Assembly (NCBI RefSeq): GCF_947500975.1
Contig: NZ_CANMUE010000001.1
Coordinates: 62,001 to 126,000, forward strand
Length of the DNA: 64,000 bases
Source: an uncultured Polaribacter sp.
GTDB lineage: Bacteria > Bacteroidota > Bacteroidia > Flavobacteriales > Flavobacteriaceae
Reading direction: 5' to 3'
Of the stretch, positions 61,913-64,000 are shown piece after piece. A model generated the notes under the pieces. It was given only the letters and a program-made list of their open reading frames with translations. It made no database searches and was not told the origin of the DNA. Position 1 is the first letter of the stretch; every line of letters begins with the position of its first letter. Made by a program: the position numbers and the translations under genes.

Positions 61913-62323
61913 ATGAACAAAAATTATTCTCTAGAAGATTTATCTAAAATTTCAAAAGAACTTATTTCATCCCTAAAAAACAAAACCTTATTGTTTTATG
62001 GACAAATGGGTGTTGGTAAAACAACTCTAATAAAAGAAACCTGTACACAATTAGGAGTTTTAGATAACATCTCCTCACCTACTTTTTCTTTGGTTAATGA
62101 ATATCACACAGAAAATCAAGGTAAAGTCTTTCATTTTGATTTTTATAGAATTGAAGATGAAAACGAGGCTTTAGACATGGGAATTGAAGAATATTTTGAA
62201 TCCGAAAATTGGTGCTTAATTGAATGGCCAGAAAATATTGAAAATTTACTACCTTTAGATGCTGTTGAAATTCATCTTACAATATTAGATGATAATAAAC
62301 GTAACATTAATATAAAACAATAA
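61913..62323 (+). CDS. tsaE: tRNA threonylcarbamoyladenosine synthesis ATPase TsaE
   Basis: A 136-residue P-loop ATPase that works with TsaB and TsaD to make the t6A modification next to the anticodon of ANN-decoding tRNAs. It has Walker A YGQMGVGKTTL, the family segment SSPTFSLVNEYH and FHFDFYRIEDENEAL, and CLIEWPENI near the end. The ORF track starts at 61865, overlapping DUF1287. I chose the ATG at 61913, which matches the normal start. Confidence 0.94.
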   Translation: MNKNYSLEDLSKISKELISSLKNKTLLFYGQMGVGKTTLIKETCTQLGVLDNISSPTFSLVNEYHTENQGKVFHFDFYRIEDENEALDMGIEEYFESENWCLIEWPENIENLLPLDAVEIHLTILDDNKRNINIKQ

Positions 62324-62326
62324 AAT

Positions 62327-63523
62327 ATGAGTTCATTTTCTCCTTTTAGTAAAGAAGAGTTACTTCCTCAAGAAGAAATGTTGGAAATCAAAAAAAGAAA
62401 AGGAGAATTATTTATTGGTTTGCCTAAAGAAACATATTTAGGTGAAAAGCGTGTTTGTTTAACACCAGATGCGGTTTCAGCATTATGTGCTCATGGGCAT
62501 AGAATTGTTTTAGAAACAGGTGCTGGAGATCATGCAAACTATACAGATAAAGAATACTCTGATGCAGGAGCAAAAATTTCTTATAATGTTGAAGAAGCTT
62601 TTAAATGCAATATTGTTTTAAAAGTTGCACCTCCAACAGAAGATGAAATCAAATATTTAAATCCCCAAACAACCTTAATTTCCTCTCTTCAATTAAAAAC
62701 ACAATCAAAAAGTTATTTTGAACATCTTACAAAAAAGAAAATAACAGCAGTTGCATTTGATTTTATAAAAGACGAGCATGATACATTCCCTATTGTAAAA
62801 TCATTAAGCGAAATTGCTGGTACAGCTTCTGTATTAATTGCTGGAGAATTAATGAGTGGTGTAAATAAAGGAAATGGTTTATTATTTGGCAACATTGGTG
62901 GAGTACCTCCTACAAATGTTGTTATTTTTGGAGCAGGAACTGTTGGGGAATTTGCAGCCAGAAGCGCTATTGGTTTAGGTGCTAGAGTAAAGGTTTTTGA
63001 CAACTCTATAACTAAACTTAGAAAACTACAGCATAATTTAAACTCACCTATTTACACATCTACTTTGCAACCAAAATCTGTAGCAAAAGCATTAATGCGT
63101 TGCGATGTTGCAATTGGTGCAATTAGAGGTAGAAACAGATCTCCAATTATAGCAACAGAAACTATGATTGAAAAAATGAAAGAAGGTGCTGTAATTGTAG
63201 ATGTTAGTATTGATAGAGGTGGTTGTTTTGAAACCTCTAATGTTACAACCCATAAAACACCAACCTTTGTAAAACATGGTGTAATACACTATTGTGTACC
63301 AAATATACCTGCTAGATATGCAAGAACTGCATCAGTTTCTATTAGCAATATTTTTACTCCGTATTTATTAGATATTGCTGAAGAAGGTGGTTTTGAAAAT
63401 GCAGCACGTTTTGATAAAAGCTTACGAAATGGTATGTATTTTTATCACGGAATTTTAACAAATAAAACGGTTGCAGATTGGTTTGAATTACCTTTTAGAG
63501 ATATTAATTTATTAATATTATAA
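62327..63523 (+). CDS. ald: Alanine dehydrogenase
   Basis: A 398-residue NAD-dependent enzyme that interconverts alanine and pyruvate plus ammonia. It has the AlaDH/PNT N-domain (GLPKETYLGEKRVCLTPDAV, ETGAGDHANYTD) and the Rossmann domain (VVIFGAGTVGEFAARSAIGLGA), plus VIVDVSIDRGG. Ahead of the domain lies a roughly 30-residue extension typical of flavobacterial copies. It follows tsaE by three bases. A transhydrogenase subunit is less likely because no partner gene is present. Confidence 0.9.
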   Translation: MSSFSPFSKEELLPQEEMLEIKKRKGELFIGLPKETYLGEKRVCLTPDAVSALCAHGHRIVLETGAGDHANYTDKEYSDAGAKISYNVEEAFKCNIVLKVAPPTEDEIKYLNPQTTLISSLQLKTQSKSYFEHLTKKKITAVAFDFIKDEHDTFPIVKSLSEIAGTASVLIAGELMSGVNKGNGLLFGNIGGVPPTNVVIFGAGTVGEFAARSAIGLGARVKVFDNSITKLRKLQHNLNSPIYTSTLQPKSVAKALMRCDVAIGAIRGRNRSPIIATETMIEKMKEGAVIVDVSIDRGGCFETSNVTTHKTPTFVKHGVIHYCVPNIPARYARTASVSISNIFTPYLLDIAEEGGFENAARFDKSLRNGMYFYHGILTNKTVADWFELPFRDINLLIL

Positions 63524-63592
63524 GTACTTTAAAATAAAATCTTTATCTTTATAGTATAATAATTTACTTTACACCCCAAAAAAATAATTCAA

Positions 63593-64000
63593 ATGAACTT
63601 TGTTGTCCCCCCAACAAAAAAAGATTCTATTAATAAGTGTTATAAATTAATTTCACTCTTTTTATTGTTTTTTTATCTTACTATAAACACTACTAATTCG
63701 CAAACTGTTTTAGTAGATGACCTATCTTTTAATGCTAATAATTTGACAAACATCTTAGTCACAAGCAATTGTGTAATAACTTCTAATTATGATTTTAGCT
63801 CAAAAGAATCTGTAGCATATTTTAATAGTAATAATTCTAGTTTCCCTTTAAAGGAAGGTGTAATTTTAAGAAATGGTAAAGCTAAATTTACAGAAGGAGA
63901 GTATAAAGGCCAAAATTTATCAAGTAGTATAAATTCAAATTCAGATGTTGATTTAAAAGAAATTAGTGAGGTTTTTGGACAAACATCAACAATTACTGAT
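63593..64000 (+). CDS. Likely T9SS-secreted protein with choice-of-anchor L domain (cut by window edge)
   Basis: The ATG at 63593 opens a frame that stays open to the right edge (136 residues). An unusual polar N-terminus (MNFVVPPTKKDSINKC) precedes the hydrophobic signal core (ISLFLLFFYLTINTTNSQ). After TVLVDDLSFNANNLTNILV comes the pattern of choice-of-anchor L domains, including FPLKEGVILRNGKAKFTEG. Such proteins in flavobacteria are usually long adhesins or gliding proteins with a C-terminal T9SS signal, which lies outside. It was not in the ORF track because it has no stop in the window. Confidence 0.75.
   Translation, partial: MNFVVPPTKKDSINKCYKLISLFLLFFYLTINTTNSQTVLVDDLSFNANNLTNILVTSNCVITSNYDFSSKESVAYFNSNNSSFPLKEGVILRNGKAKFTEGEYKGQNLSSSINSNSDVDLKEISEVFGQTSTITD

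Noticed and set aside
1-64000. CRISPR arrays, insertion sequences, prophage, rRNA operons
   Set aside because: No regularly spaced repeats, transposase or integrase motifs, phage structural genes or rRNA sequence were seen on reading both strands and the ORF track.

Overview
The window looks like chromosomal DNA of a marine member of the Flavobacteriaceae (Bacteroidota), possibly close to Polaribacter. The lineage is inferred from several things. The DNA is very AT-rich by eye (GC was not computed). Many genes have a TANNTTTG-type -7 promoter box. Many short signal peptides end in a lipobox. The gene content also fits: gldI and porX (gliding and type IX secretion), a fused lpxC-fabZ, YtxJ of the bacillithiol system, a split transketolase, and DUF4252 lipoproteins. 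Almost all of the window is ordinary core genome. I see no prophage, insertion sequence, CRISPR array, rRNA or resistance island. There is one tRNA, tRNA-Leu(GAG).

Layout. 0-4.2 kb: a minus-strand, probably iron-related operon encoding a DUF4856 lipoprotein, an imelysin-like lipoprotein, a vitamin-K-carboxylase-like (HTTM) membrane protein and a TonB-dependent receptor cut by the window edge. 4.2-8.6 kb: a LysE exporter, pyrD and pheT. 8.7-12 kb: a TlpA-like lipoprotein whose signal peptide is out of frame at three T7 tracts, followed by an LTA-synthase-family enzyme. 11.9-15.9 kb: a tight minus-strand operon of a DHH phosphoesterase, gldI, an FKBP lipoprotein, a cyclophilin-FKBP fusion and a PAP2 phosphatase. 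16-21.3 kb: ndk, an M1 aminopeptidase, then an ECF sigma factor, a putative anti-sigma factor and two DUF4252 proteins. 21.5-28.8 kb: an S41 protease, a patatin, a YCF48-like lipoprotein, pepT, an acyltransferase and rmuC. 28.9-33.7 kb: glyA, fahA, a DEAH helicase and ytxJ. 33.9-42.2 kb: clpB, a SixA-like phosphatase, a DUF6503 protein, smpB, maf, the transketolase C-terminal subunit, a beta-barrel protein and a degenerate FKBP with a calcium-binding tail. 42.2-48.9 kb: an S4 RNA-binding protein, a phosphoribosyltransferase, aroK, tRNA-Leu, a prohibitin, a vWA protein and fabG. 49-59.6 kb: an M16 protease, sucD, and the lipid A cluster (two lpxD paralogues, efp, lpxA, lpxC-fabZ, lpxD, HD hydrolase). 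59.7-64 kb: porX, a DUF1287 protein, tsaE, alanine dehydrogenase and the start of a likely T9SS-secreted choice-of-anchor L protein.

How the genes work together. Envelope functions dominate: lipid A synthesis, periplasmic folding, surface proteolysis, iron uptake, and T9SS control and cargo. Envelope-stress-type regulation (ECF sigma) sits beside them. Most transcription units end in clear hairpin terminators, several shared by convergent genes.

The observations most worth checking are the poly-T frameshift in the TlpA-like gene, the carboxylase-like enzyme with conserved catalytic residues in the iron operon together with hairpins between its genes, the immunophilin operon in which two of three FKBP domains have lost the usual Phe-Asp pair, and a possible small RNA or tiny ORF unit near 44.8 kb. 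I did not find a clearly new multi-gene system such as a defence island.
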